Of a stretch of DNA of 64,000 nucleotides, positions 53,286 through 61,300 are shown piece after piece. Position numbers and translations under genes: made by a program. The notes under the pieces are model-generated. The model did no database searches, had not been told where the DNA came from, and worked only from the letters and a program-made list of their open reading frames with translations. Source of the DNA: an uncultured Burkholderiaceae bacterium (lineage in GTDB: Bacteria; Pseudomonadota; Gammaproteobacteria; Burkholderiales; Burkholderiaceae_B); assembly GCA_934525625.1 (NCBI GenBank), contig CAKSZL010000002.1, forward strand, positions 1-64,000, read 5' to 3'. Numbering within the stretch: position 1 is the stretch's first letter; every line of letters begins with the position of its first letter.

Positions 53286-53588
53286 ATGGCAAAGAAGGAA
53301 CCCGTCCAGTTGCCGGAAGGCGAAGGCGACAAGCCGCAGGCCGAAGCCGTGCAGGCCGACACTGTGCAAGCCGATACCGCGCAGACCAGCGCACAACCGG
53401 AAGGCCAGGCCCAGGCCGAGCAGAAGGTGAAGCCCGCGCAGGGCGATGCCAAGACAGTCCGGCCCATCGTGCGCGTCGAGCACGATGGCCAGGTCTATGA
53501 ACCCGGCAGCGATGCCTCGTTCGAGGTCGGCGGCAAGCAACTGCAATCCTTGCTCGACGTGAAGGCGGTCGAGATCGTGGAGGTATGA
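53286..53588 (+). CDS. Small protein with repeated QADTVQADTAQ segment
   Basis: 100 aa. N-terminal 55 residues are low complexity (Gln/Ala/Glu/Lys; QADTVQADTAQ repeat). C-terminal 40 residues (RVEHDGQVYEPGSDASFEVGGKQLQSLLDVKAVEIVEV) form a small compact domain seen in other transposable-phage head clusters. Role unknown, perhaps head-tail joining. It overlaps the next gene by 4 bases. Confidence 0.75.
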   Translation: MAKKEPVQLPEGEGDKPQAEAVQADTVQADTAQTSAQPEGQAQAEQKVKPAQGDAKTVRPIVRVEHDGQVYEPGSDASFEVGGKQLQSLLDVKAVEIVEV

Positions 53589-53983
53589 ACATGGAAGCCA
53601 CTCAAGTGAACGGCCCGCGTGTCACTCCGGCCGATGTCGAAGCGGAAATCGTCAGCGAGTTCTGCTTCACCGCTGCCGATGGCGTGCTCGGCGAATCCCA
53701 ACTCGGCACCGCGCCTGCGTCGTGGGTTGGCCTGGAGCGTGTGACGTTCGCCGTGCTGACGTTGCGCAACGGCACCAAGGTGGTCGGCATCAATTACGGT
53801 GCTATCGACCCGGCACAGCATAGTGCCGAGCGTGGCCGTACCGAGGCCCGCAAGGACGCCGTGAGCAAGGTCTACGAGTTGCTGGGCTTCCGCCTGCGTG
53901 ACGAACTGGCCCGCCCAGTGCTGACCGAGGCCGATGCGCTGGCCGACCTCAACGGCACGCCGCGCCCCAGCCGGGCAAGCTGA
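53585..53983 (+). CDS. Gp49/gp66-family phage protein
   Basis: 132 aa. It contains the family pattern (RVTFAVLTLRNGTKVVGINYGAIDPAQHSAERGRTEARKDAVSKVYELLGFRLRDEL), known from many phages but without an assigned function. Overlaps the previous gene by 4 bases (ATGA). Last gene before the terminator at 54026. Confidence 0.85.
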   Translation: MNMEATQVNGPRVTPADVEAEIVSEFCFTAADGVLGESQLGTAPASWVGLERVTFAVLTLRNGTKVVGINYGAIDPAQHSAERGRTEARKDAVSKVYELLGFRLRDELARPVLTEADALADLNGTPRPSRAS

Positions 53984-54025
53984 TCTTCCTGCCTCAACGC
54001 CACCTGGCCTTCTCCCTGGCAGTTT

Positions 54026-54057
54026 GCCCGCGTCGTATCCCGGCGCGGGCTTTTTTT
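54026..54057 (+). terminator. Strong rho-independent terminator after the capsid unit
   Basis: GCCCGCG (54026-54032) pairs perfectly with CGCGGGC (54044-54050), and seven T follow at once (54051-54057). It ends the protease-capsid transcript and explains why the tail genes have their own promoter element at 54260. Confidence 0.88.
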
Positions 54058-54259
54058 CGGCGGCGCGCTGTGCGGCCCTACAAGCCCGCCGTACCCCTGT
54101 GGTGCCCCCGTTGTATAGGCCGTGGCGTTTGAGCGCCAGCGAATCGTTCGCAAACGGCCGGGTGCCCCTCTTGATGGTCTACGACTGGCAGCAGGGTGCA
54201 GCAGTGGGGACAAACCCTTCGAAACCGGCCGCCTGCCGCCTGCCCACCACCGGGCAAAA
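54058..54259. other. Gene-free stretch between capsid terminator and tail promoter
   Basis: With the flanking sites, 53984-54309 is the longest gap in the prophage. Between terminator and promoter I see no ribosome-binding site plus ORF with protein-like composition. A small RNA or the remains of a lost gene is possible but unsupported. Confidence 0.5.
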
Positions 54260-54273
54260 ACTAAAGACCTTTA
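54260..54273 (+). promoter_or_regulatory. Late promoter element, copy 2 (tail unit)
   Basis: ACTAAA-GAC-CTTTA followed by CT begins exactly 50 bases before the ATG at 54310. It is preceded by CAAAA and followed by TGTCT, as in copy 1, and the start-codon region CTCGGCAAAGTGGCGACATGGAC is also shared with copy 1. It comes after a strong terminator, so a promoter is needed here. Confidence 0.72.
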
Positions 54274-54309
54274 CTGTCTCTGTGTCGGGGCACTCGGCAA
54301 AGTGGCGAC

Positions 54310-54765
54310 ATGGACTACGCCACCTTTACTCAACTCACCGAGCGATATGCCGAGCGCGACCTGCGGCTTATCACCGACCCTGACGCGCAGGCTCTGGATG
54401 CAGGCCGCGCCGAGCAGGCGTTGGCTGATGCCGCCGCCGAGATCGACGCTTGGCTCGACCGCCGCTACGTGCTGCCCTTGGTAAGCATCAGCGGTGAACC
54501 GATGGCCGCGCCGGTGGTGTTGGTGCGCTGCGCGTGCGACATCGCCATTTACCGGCTGCAAACGCTGCGGCCTGCCGACGATATCAAGGATGCCCGCCAA
54601 CGCTACGAAGACGTAGTGAAGCTGCTCAAGGCCATCGGCTGTGGCGACGTTTCCCTGCCTGGCGCGAAGCTGCGCGCTGACGTGGCCGACAACCCTGCAT
54701 CGCAATCGGCCGGTATGCCGCAGTTCGGCCAGCCGCCGTCGCTGTTCGGCCGGAGGAACCGTTGA
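54310..54765 (+). CDS. DUF1320 protein (Mu gp36-like), head-tail connector region
   Basis: 151 aa. MDYATFTQLTERYAERDLRLITDPDAQALDAGRAEQALADAAAEIDAWLDRRYVLPL is the DUF1320 signature; such proteins are likely head-completion/connector proteins. First gene of the tail unit, 50 bases from late promoter copy 2. Its stop overlaps the next start (TGATG). Confidence 0.92.
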   Translation: MDYATFTQLTERYAERDLRLITDPDAQALDAGRAEQALADAAAEIDAWLDRRYVLPLVSISGEPMAAPVVLVRCACDIAIYRLQTLRPADDIKDARQRYEDVVKLLKAIGCGDVSLPGAKLRADVADNPASQSAGMPQFGQPPSLFGRRNR

Positions 54766-55319
54766 TGAGCACGGTCGGTGATCTGGAAAACGCCATCGTG
54801 GCCCGCCTGTCTGCGGCGCTCACGCTGCAGGGCCAGGCGCATCCGAAGGTGGATGTGCGTGCCTGGCCGGAGCGCCCACGCGACTACCGCATGGCCCATC
54901 CCCACGGCGCGGCACTGGTCATCTATCGCGGCAGCAAGTTCACACACCGCGCGACCGCCGGGCAACTGGTGACCTACGAGGACGAGTTCGAGATGGGGCT
55001 GATCTCGCGCACGCTGCGCGAAGCCAATGTTCCAGGTTCGGCGGAGGCTGCCCTGGGCGTCGGCATCTATGACCTGCTCGAAACCTGCCGTGAAGCACTC
55101 ATGGGGTGGGTACCGCAGTTCGCTTCAGGCCAAGTGCGAATCATCAGCGTCGAGTTCGACGACTACGTCGAGGGCACGTGGGGCTACAGCCTGCGTTTTG
55201 CCATTCCCATGACCACCGTGGCCAACCGACCCCGCCCGCCTGGGCCGTGGGGCGTCACCAATGAGGACGCCGCACCGGCGCTCTCCGAACCCGCTGTGCA
55301 GCTACCTGAAACCACTTAA
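54765..55319 (+). CDS. Mu gp37-like protein (DUF1834), tail completion
   Basis: 184 aa. Contains DLENAIVARLSAALTLQGQAHPKVDVRAWPERPRDYRMAHPHGAALVIYRGSKF and IISVEFDDYVEGTWGYSLRFAIPM, fitting the gp37 family of Mu-like phages, thought to be a tail terminator or completion protein. The ATG at 54765 overlaps the gp36 stop. Confidence 0.88.
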   Translation: MSTVGDLENAIVARLSAALTLQGQAHPKVDVRAWPERPRDYRMAHPHGAALVIYRGSKFTHRATAGQLVTYEDEFEMGLISRTLREANVPGSAEAALGVGIYDLLETCREALMGWVPQFASGQVRIISVEFDDYVEGTWGYSLRFAIPMTTVANRPRPPGPWGVTNEDAAPALSEPAVQLPETT

Positions 55320-55333
55320 ACGAAGGAGTGCTT

Positions 55334-55588
55334 ATGTCTCGCTATCTCTACACCGGCCCCGATTCCGCCGTGACGCTCAAGGTGAGCGACGGCAAGGGCA
55401 ACCTCAACGACCAGGACGTGCTGCTCTGGAACAACCAGGAGGTCGAGCTGCCCGCCGATCACGATCTGGTGCGCGTGCTGGTGCAGAAGGGCCGCCTCAC
55501 GCCGGTGCAGACCGCGCCGGTGCAGGTCGAACAGCCCGCCACCACTGAACCCACGGCCGCGACCGAGAAGTCGGGCAAGACCAAGTAA
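55334..55588 (+). CDS. Mu gp38-like small protein
   Basis: 84 aa from the ATG at 55334, chosen for GGAG about 7 bases upstream; a GTG at 55328 overlaps that site. MSRYLYTGPDSAVTLKV... DVLLWNNQEVELPADHDLVRVLVQKGRLTPV is the compact part, followed by a Thr/Glu/Lys tail. Position before the sheath matches gp38 of Mu. Function unknown. Confidence 0.78.
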   Translation: MSRYLYTGPDSAVTLKVSDGKGNLNDQDVLLWNNQEVELPADHDLVRVLVQKGRLTPVQTAPVQVEQPATTEPTAATEKSGKTK

Positions 55589-55604
55589 CTGAAAGGAGAT
55601 TCCA

Positions 55605-57056
55605 ATGGCTGCAAATTTTCTGCACGGCGTCGAGACCATCGAGATCGACAGCGGCCCGCGCCCCGTCAAGCTGGTGAAGACCGCCGTGGTCGGTATCGTC
55701 GGCACGGCGGCGGCCGGGGCAGTAAACACGCCCATCCTCGTCACCAGCGAGAGCGACTTCGCGCAATTCGGCCAGGACATTCCCGGCAGCACCATCCTCA
55801 AGGCGCTCAACCGCATCTACAAGCAGAAGGGCACGGTCGCCATCGTTATCAACGTGCTCGACCCGGCCACGCACAAAACCACGCTTGCTGCGCCGGAAAC
55901 CGTGACTGTTGACCAGGACGGCAAGTTCTCGTTGGGCCATGCCGCCGTGGTGAGTGCCATCACGCTGACCAACTCGGCAGGCTCCACCACCTACATCAAG
56001 GACACCGACTACACGTTCGACCCGGCGACCGGCACCGGCCAGCGCATCAGCTCCGGCAGCATCCCTGCGGGTACCGTAGCCGCTCCCACCACGCTGAAGG
56101 CGTCGTATACCTACGCGAACCCGACACTGGTGCAGCCTTCGGACATCATCGGCACCATCAATGGGGCGGGCCAGCGCACGGGCATGAAGGCGTTCCGCGA
56201 CAGCTACCAGCTTTTCGGGTACTACCCGAAGATCATCATCGCGCCGGTGTTCAGCACCCTCAACTCGGTGGCCACCGAACTCGGTGCGCTGATGAACAGC
56301 ATTCGCGCCTTTGGCTTCGTGACCGCCCCCATCGGCACCACGTTTCAGCAGGCGATCACCGGGCGTGGGCCATCCGGCAGCATCAACTTCAACACCAGCT
56401 CGCGCCGCATCGGCCTGTGCTTCCCGCACGTGAAGGACTACGACACGGCGACCGACACCGAAGTGCTGGCCGACCTGGCGACTTATGCCGCTGGCGCGCT
56501 CTCGCGCAAAGACCAGGAGAACGGCTACTGGTGGTCGCCCTCGAACACCGAGCTGCTCGGCGTGACCGGCGTGGAAACGCCCATCGACGCGATGATTAAC
56601 GACCCGAACAGCGAGGCCAACCTGCTGAACGAGGCGGGCATCATCACGGTGTTCAACAGCTACGGCACGGGCATCCGCTTGTGGGGAAACCGCAGTGCGG
56701 CCTTCCCCAGCGAGACGCATCCCAAGAACTTCATCAACGTGCTGCGCACGGCGGACGTGATCGCGGAGAGCCTGGAGTACTACACGCTCCAGTACATCGA
56801 CCGCCCGCTGGACAACGCGCTCATCGACGCCATCGTCGAAAGCTGCAACGCCTTCATGCGCAAGCTCAAGGCAGACGGCGCGATCATCGACGGCAAGGTG
56901 TGGTTCGACCCGGCGGACAACGAAACCACGGAACTGGCGGCGGGCCACGTCACGTTCACCTACGACTTCATGCCGCCGACGCCTGCCGAGCGCGTGACCT
57001 ACAAGTCCATCGTGAACATCGACTACCTCAACCAGTTGGGCACGAAGTCCTCCTGA
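55605..57056 (+). CDS. Contractile tail sheath protein
   Basis: 483 aa. Sheath-family features: N-terminal FLHGVETIEIDSGPRPVKLVKTAVVGIVGTA, the middle domain with KAFRDSYQLFGYYPKIIIAPVFSTLNSVATELGALMNSIRAF, and the conserved C-terminal part (RLWGNRSAAFPSETHPKNFINVLRTADVIAESLEYYTLQYIDRPLDNALID). It shows the phage is a myovirus. The AAAGGAG before the ATG is strong. Confidence 0.96.
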   Translation: MAANFLHGVETIEIDSGPRPVKLVKTAVVGIVGTAAAGAVNTPILVTSESDFAQFGQDIPGSTILKALNRIYKQKGTVAIVINVLDPATHKTTLAAPETVTVDQDGKFSLGHAAVVSAITLTNSAGSTTYIKDTDYTFDPATGTGQRISSGSIPAGTVAAPTTLKASYTYANPTLVQPSDIIGTINGAGQRTGMKAFRDSYQLFGYYPKIIIAPVFSTLNSVATELGALMNSIRAFGFVTAPIGTTFQQAITGRGPSGSINFNTSSRRIGLCFPHVKDYDTATDTEVLADLATYAAGALSRKDQENGYWWSPSNTELLGVTGVETPIDAMINDPNSEANLLNEAGIITVFNSYGTGIRLWGNRSAAFPSETHPKNFINVLRTADVIAESLEYYTLQYIDRPLDNALIDAIVESCNAFMRKLKADGAIIDGKVWFDPADNETTELAAGHVTFTYDFMPPTPAERVTYKSIVNIDYLNQLGTKSS

Positions 57057-57085
57057 ACATCCAACCAATCTGAAAGGAGCCAATC

Positions 57086-57607
57086 GTGGCCGGTATTCAA
57101 GTAAACACGCTCAACAACGCGAACATCTACATCGACGGCAACAGCCTGTTGGGCCAGGCCGAGGAGTTCAAGCTCCCGGTGGTGAAGTTCAAGATGGCCG
57201 AGCACAAGGCCGTGGGCATGGTCGGCGCGATCAAGCTGCCCAGCGGCTTCGAGGCGCTGGAAGGCGAGATCAAGTGGAACTCGTTCTACGCCAACGTGTG
57301 GCCCAAGCTGCTCGACCCGTTCACCCCGGTGCAGCTTCAGGCGCGCGGCAGCCTGGAAACCTACACCAGTCAAGGCCGCACCCAACAGGTGCCCTACGTG
57401 GTGTTTCTCACCGCCTCGTTTTACGAGGTGCCGACCGGCGACTTCAAGCAGAACGATAAGGCCGAGTTCAGCAGCAAGTTCTACGCGACCTACATCAAGC
57501 AGCAGGTCAATGGCGCGGACGTGCTGGAAGTCGATGCGATGGCCAACATTTACAAGGTCGGCGGCGTTGACAAACTCGACCTGTACCGCACCAACATCGG
57601 AGGCTGA
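57086..57607 (+). CDS. Major tail tube protein (P2 FII-like)
   Basis: 173 aa from a GTG at 57086 with GAAAGGAG upstream. Contains NNANIYIDGNSLLGQAEEFKLPVVKFKMAEHKAVGMVGAIKLPSGFEALEGEIKWNSFYANVWPKL and a beta-rich rest, matching the P2 FII tube family. Inner tube of the contractile tail; directly after sheath as in P2. Confidence 0.95.
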   Translation: MAGIQVNTLNNANIYIDGNSLLGQAEEFKLPVVKFKMAEHKAVGMVGAIKLPSGFEALEGEIKWNSFYANVWPKLLDPFTPVQLQARGSLETYTSQGRTQQVPYVVFLTASFYEVPTGDFKQNDKAEFSSKFYATYIKQQVNGADVLEVDAMANIYKVGGVDKLDLYRTNIGG

Positions 57608-57609
57608 CC

Positions 57610-57906
57610 ATGAGCGACACCACGAAGAACACCGCAGCGCCCGCCAATCCCGCGAGCGTGGATCTGGCAATGCCGCTGGCCACGCCGAACGGTGAGGTCA
57701 AGACCATCAGCTTCCGGCGCGGCAAGGCCAAGGACATGGTGGCCGCCCAGCGCATCGAATCCGACCCGGCCCGGCGCGAGCTGGTGCTGATGGCGATGCT
57801 GTCCGAGCAGAAGCTCACCGTCGAAGACATCGAGGAGCTGGACTTGGCCGACCTGGCCATCGTCCAGGCGGCATTTCAAAGTCTGTGGATGCCCCGCTCT
57901 ACCTGA
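57610..57906 (+). CDS. Tail assembly chaperone, E-like (gp41 type)
   Basis: 98 aa. VDLAMPLATPNGEVKTISFRRGKAKDMVAAQRIESDPARRELVLMAMLSEQKLTVEDIEELDLADLAIVQAAFQSLW fits the E/gp41 family of contractile-tail phages. These chaperones coat the tape measure during tail assembly and are usually also made as a longer frameshifted form; the second reading frame follows at 57905-58057. Confidence 0.9.
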   Translation: MSDTTKNTAAPANPASVDLAMPLATPNGEVKTISFRRGKAKDMVAAQRIESDPARRELVLMAMLSEQKLTVEDIEELDLADLAIVQAAFQSLWMPRST

Positions 57907-58057
57907 TGAAACCTTGTGGGAGGCGTGCGGACTGCTCGCCAAGTGGTTCCACTTCCAGCCCTCGGAAATCTACGAGCTGGAGTGGTGGGACTTTGAGAAG
58001 TGGGTGGGCCTGGCGGTGAAGCAGGCCGAGGCCGCCGCAGCGGCTTACCGGACGTAG
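57905..58057 (+). CDS. Frameshift extension E' of the tail assembly chaperone
   Basis: 50 codons plus TAG, without a start codon, in the +1 (equivalently -2) frame relative to E. The sequence DETLWEACGLLAKWFHFQPSEIYELEWWDFEKWVGLAVKQ matches the E' family (W-F-x-F-P-S-E...L-E-W). The frame stays open upstream through the end of E, so E-E' is expected as a fusion by programmed frameshifting; a -2 shift is known for Mu. The shift site is not certain; ACC-TGA at the E stop is one option. Confidence 0.8.
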   Translation, partial: DETLWEACGLLAKWFHFQPSEIYELEWWDFEKWVGLAVKQAEAAAAAYRT

Positions 58058-58335
58058 CCGAGGCGGCGGGCCAGCCAGGCGAACGGAGTGGGAACCAGCA
58101 AGGCCAACCAGCGCAGCGGGAGGCAGAGCACCAGACCCAGGACGTAGCCGATGATTCCGCCGCCGATGGCTCCAGGGATGGAGGTCAACAGAAGGCCGAG
58201 CACCGTACCCAAGAACGCCAGCAGGTAGCCAACCACCCCGGAGCATTGCGCCCAGGGCAGCGTCATGGCGTCAGCGGTATCGCGTTCCGCTTGAGCGCCT
58301 GCTTCCTGCCACGATTTTTGGAGCCAGTCTTTCAT
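58045..58335 (-). CDS. Reversed small membrane protein between tail chaperone and tape measure
   Basis: 96 aa on the minus strand. A polar amphipathic N-terminus (MKDWLQKSWQEAGAQAERDTADAMTLPWAQ) is followed by two or three hydrophobic, Gly-rich helices (VVGYLLAFLGTVLGLLLTSIPGAIGGGIIGYVLGLVLCLP, LRWLALLV). The composition is protein-like, not that of a shadow frame, and no other gene claims this interval. Its end overlaps the E' stop by 13 bases. Its ATG (58335-58333) interlocks with the tape-measure ATG (58334-58336) in CATG. No family recognised. A lysogenic membrane gene such as superinfection exclusion is one inference. Confidence 0.75.
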   Translation of the reverse strand: MKDWLQKSWQEAGAQAERDTADAMTLPWAQCSGVVGYLLAFLGTVLGLLLTSIPGAIGGGIIGYVLGLVLCLPLRWLALLVPTPFAWLARRLGYVR

Positions 58336-61300
58336 GTCGAAGTCGTTAACCCTCGGAATTGTCTTTTCTTCGATGGGAGCCGGTGCTGTTGCCACCACCA
58401 TCGGGACTGTGGTAGGCCACCTCGGCAGTATAGAAAAAAAGGTGGTAGAGGCCAAATCCAGGATGAAGGAACTTGGCCTGGAAACCGTGGACGCCTTCGC
58501 CGTGCAGAAGAAGGAACTGCAACAGGCCAAGGAACAGCTCCAGGCGCACCAGACTGCTACCACGTCCTTGGGCCGTTCCGTGGCGATGGCCCGTATCGAA
58601 CAGGAGGCAGCTACCGAGTCGCTGCAAGCCTATCGCACCGAACTGGCCGGACAGACTGGCCGAGCCACCGATGAGCAGCGCGTCAAGCTCAAGACGCTGC
58701 GCGAGCAGGTCAGCCAGGCCGATAGGAACCTCAAGGAGCTGACCAAGGAGTTCAAGGAAGCCCGCGACAAGGGCCAGGGCATGACCGAGGGTGTGATGCG
58801 TCAGACCGAGCGTCTGCAACGGCTGCGCACGGCCCTGGAACAGAATGGCGTGTCCACGCGCAACCTGTCTGAACATCGCCGCCGCATTACCCAGGCCATG
58901 CGCAACGAGCAGGCAACGGTGGACAGGCTGACCACCCGCTACGAGAGGCTCAAGGCGGCGCAAAACGCGCAGCAGCAAGCCCGCGCCGACCTCAACTCGC
59001 GCTGGGGCGATGCGATGGCGGCCTACGGCACCGCGCGGGCGCTGGGTGCGCCTGTGGGGGCGTTCATCCGCCAGGACGATGCGCTCAACTCGCTCCAGGT
59101 CGCCATGATGGACCAGAACGGCCAGGTGGGCGGTACCTACGACGCGCTCAAGCGCCAGGCCATCGAGCTGGGCAACTTGCTGCCGGGCACCACAGCGGAC
59201 TTCGTCGGCACCGCCCGCGCGCTCATGGAGCAAGGAGTGGCAGTCGAGTCGGTGCTGGGTGGCGGCCTGAAGGCGGCTTCGTACCTGTCGGTTGTGCTGC
59301 GGATGCCAACCGAGGAAGCCGGTGAGATGGCGGCCAAGCTGCGCGAAGCCTACAAGCTATCCGACGACGAGTTGACGAAAATGGCCGACTCCATGCAGCG
59401 GGCCAAGTTCGCCTTCGGCATGAAGCCGTCCGACCTCATGGCCGCCAGCGCCTACCAGGCGCCCATGCTCAACCAGCTTGGTATCTCCGGCATCGACAAC
59501 ACCAACAAGATGTTGGCCATCCAGGGCATGGCCGCGCAGGTCGGCCTGGAGGGTTCCTCGTTCGGTACTAACTTCTCGATGATGCTCTCGCGGCTGGCCA
59601 AGGGGCCGCAGATGATCGAGGACGCCAAGAAAGGCATGAAAGGTCACGCCAAGGGGCTGATGGAGGACGCGGGAATCACCTTCGACTTCTTCGACAAGAA
59701 GGGCAATTTCGCGGGCCTCGACCACATGGTCACGGAGCTGGAGAAGCTCAAGACCATCAAGGACAAGCTGGGCGACAAGGCGGCGATGGAAGTGGCCGAG
59801 GCCATGTTCGGCGCGGAAGCGGGCCGCCCGGCCATGATTCTGGCCGAGCAAGGCATGGCCGGGTTCCGCGCCGCGCAGGAGCGCATGGCGCAGCAAGCCA
59901 GTCTGCAACAGCGCATCGAACGCACCACGCAAAGCAGCAAGAACACAATCGAAGCCTTGGGCGGCTCGCTGGAGAACCTGGGCGCAGCCCTGGCCGGGCC
60001 AGTGGTGCAGGCGCTGCACCCACTCATCAATGTGCTGAACACCGCTACCGGCTGGCTGACAGAGTTTGCCGACAGCAACCCGCGCGCCACCAAGGCGCTG
60101 GGCTTCCTGGTGCTGGGCCTGGGCGCAGCGATCACCACCTTCTTCGCGCTGGGTGTGGCCATGTCCTTCGGTCGCGTGCTGGTCTCCGGCCTCCAGGTCT
60201 TCTCGCTCATGACCCGCATCGGCGGCGGCGCGGCCTGGCTGGGTGGCGTGCTGCGCGGGCCGTTGCTGGGGGCGCTGGGTGTGGCGAGGGTTGCCGTGAT
60301 TGCGCTGGGCCGCGCCATGCTGATGAACCCCATCGGCCTCATCATCACCGGCATCGCGGCCGGTGCGTACCTGGTCTATCGCTACTGGACGCCGATCAAG
60401 GGCTTTTTCCTTGGCCTATGGAGCGGCATCAGGTCGGGTTTCGTGAGTGCCTGGAACGGCGTCACGTCGATTTTCACCGGCATCTGGAACCAGATCACCA
60501 GCGCCTTCTCTGGCGGCATCGCGGGCGTGGGCAAGCTGATCGTGAACTGGTCGCCGATGGGACTTTTCTATAAAGCGTTTTCCGGCGTGCTGTCCTGGTT
60601 CGGCGTTGACCTGCCGAAGAACTTCACCGACTTCGGTACGAACATCATCAGCGGGCTGACCAACGGCATCAAATCGGCCATTGGCGGAGCGGTCACAGCC
60701 ATCGGTGACTTCGCCTCCGGCCTCAAGTCGAAGTTCACCAATCTGCTGGGCATCCAGTCACCGTCCAGGGTATTCATGGGCTTCGGCGGCAACATCGGCG
60801 ATGGCGCGGCGCTAGGCATCCTGAAATCCGTGCCGGGCGTCCAAGGCGCGGCGGGCAGGCTGGCCGGGGTGGCGCTGGCCGGTGCGGTCGCTGCGAGCAA
60901 CACTGCCGTCGCGGGGGTGAACAGCTCCATCCAGACGCGCCAGCCGGTTGAACCGCCGCGCCTAGAAGCGCCTGCAGCGCAGGTTCTGCGGCTGGTCGCG
61001 CCCGCCACCATGCCGCGCGTCGAGCTGCCGCGCATGGGTGTCCCTCGACTGGACGTATCCCAACCATCCAGCCAGGCGGCGTCGCCTGCACCGATGCCGC
61101 AGGCTGCTCCGGCGCTGGCCCCGCAGCCTACCGTTTCCGTGACGGTGCCGCGCATTGAGTTGCCGCGCCTGGAGGCTCCGCGTCAAGCGGATGCCTCGCA
61201 ACCAGCCAGGCCCGCCGCGCCGGTGGTGATGCCGCAGATGTCTATGCCCCGTGCGGAACTGCCACGCCAGGTAGCTCCGATGCCGATTCAGACGCCGATG

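Noticed and set aside
53934-54383. ORF running through the terminator and tail promoter
   Set aside because: It crosses the hairpin, promoter element and the true gp36 start, and its composition is not protein-like.
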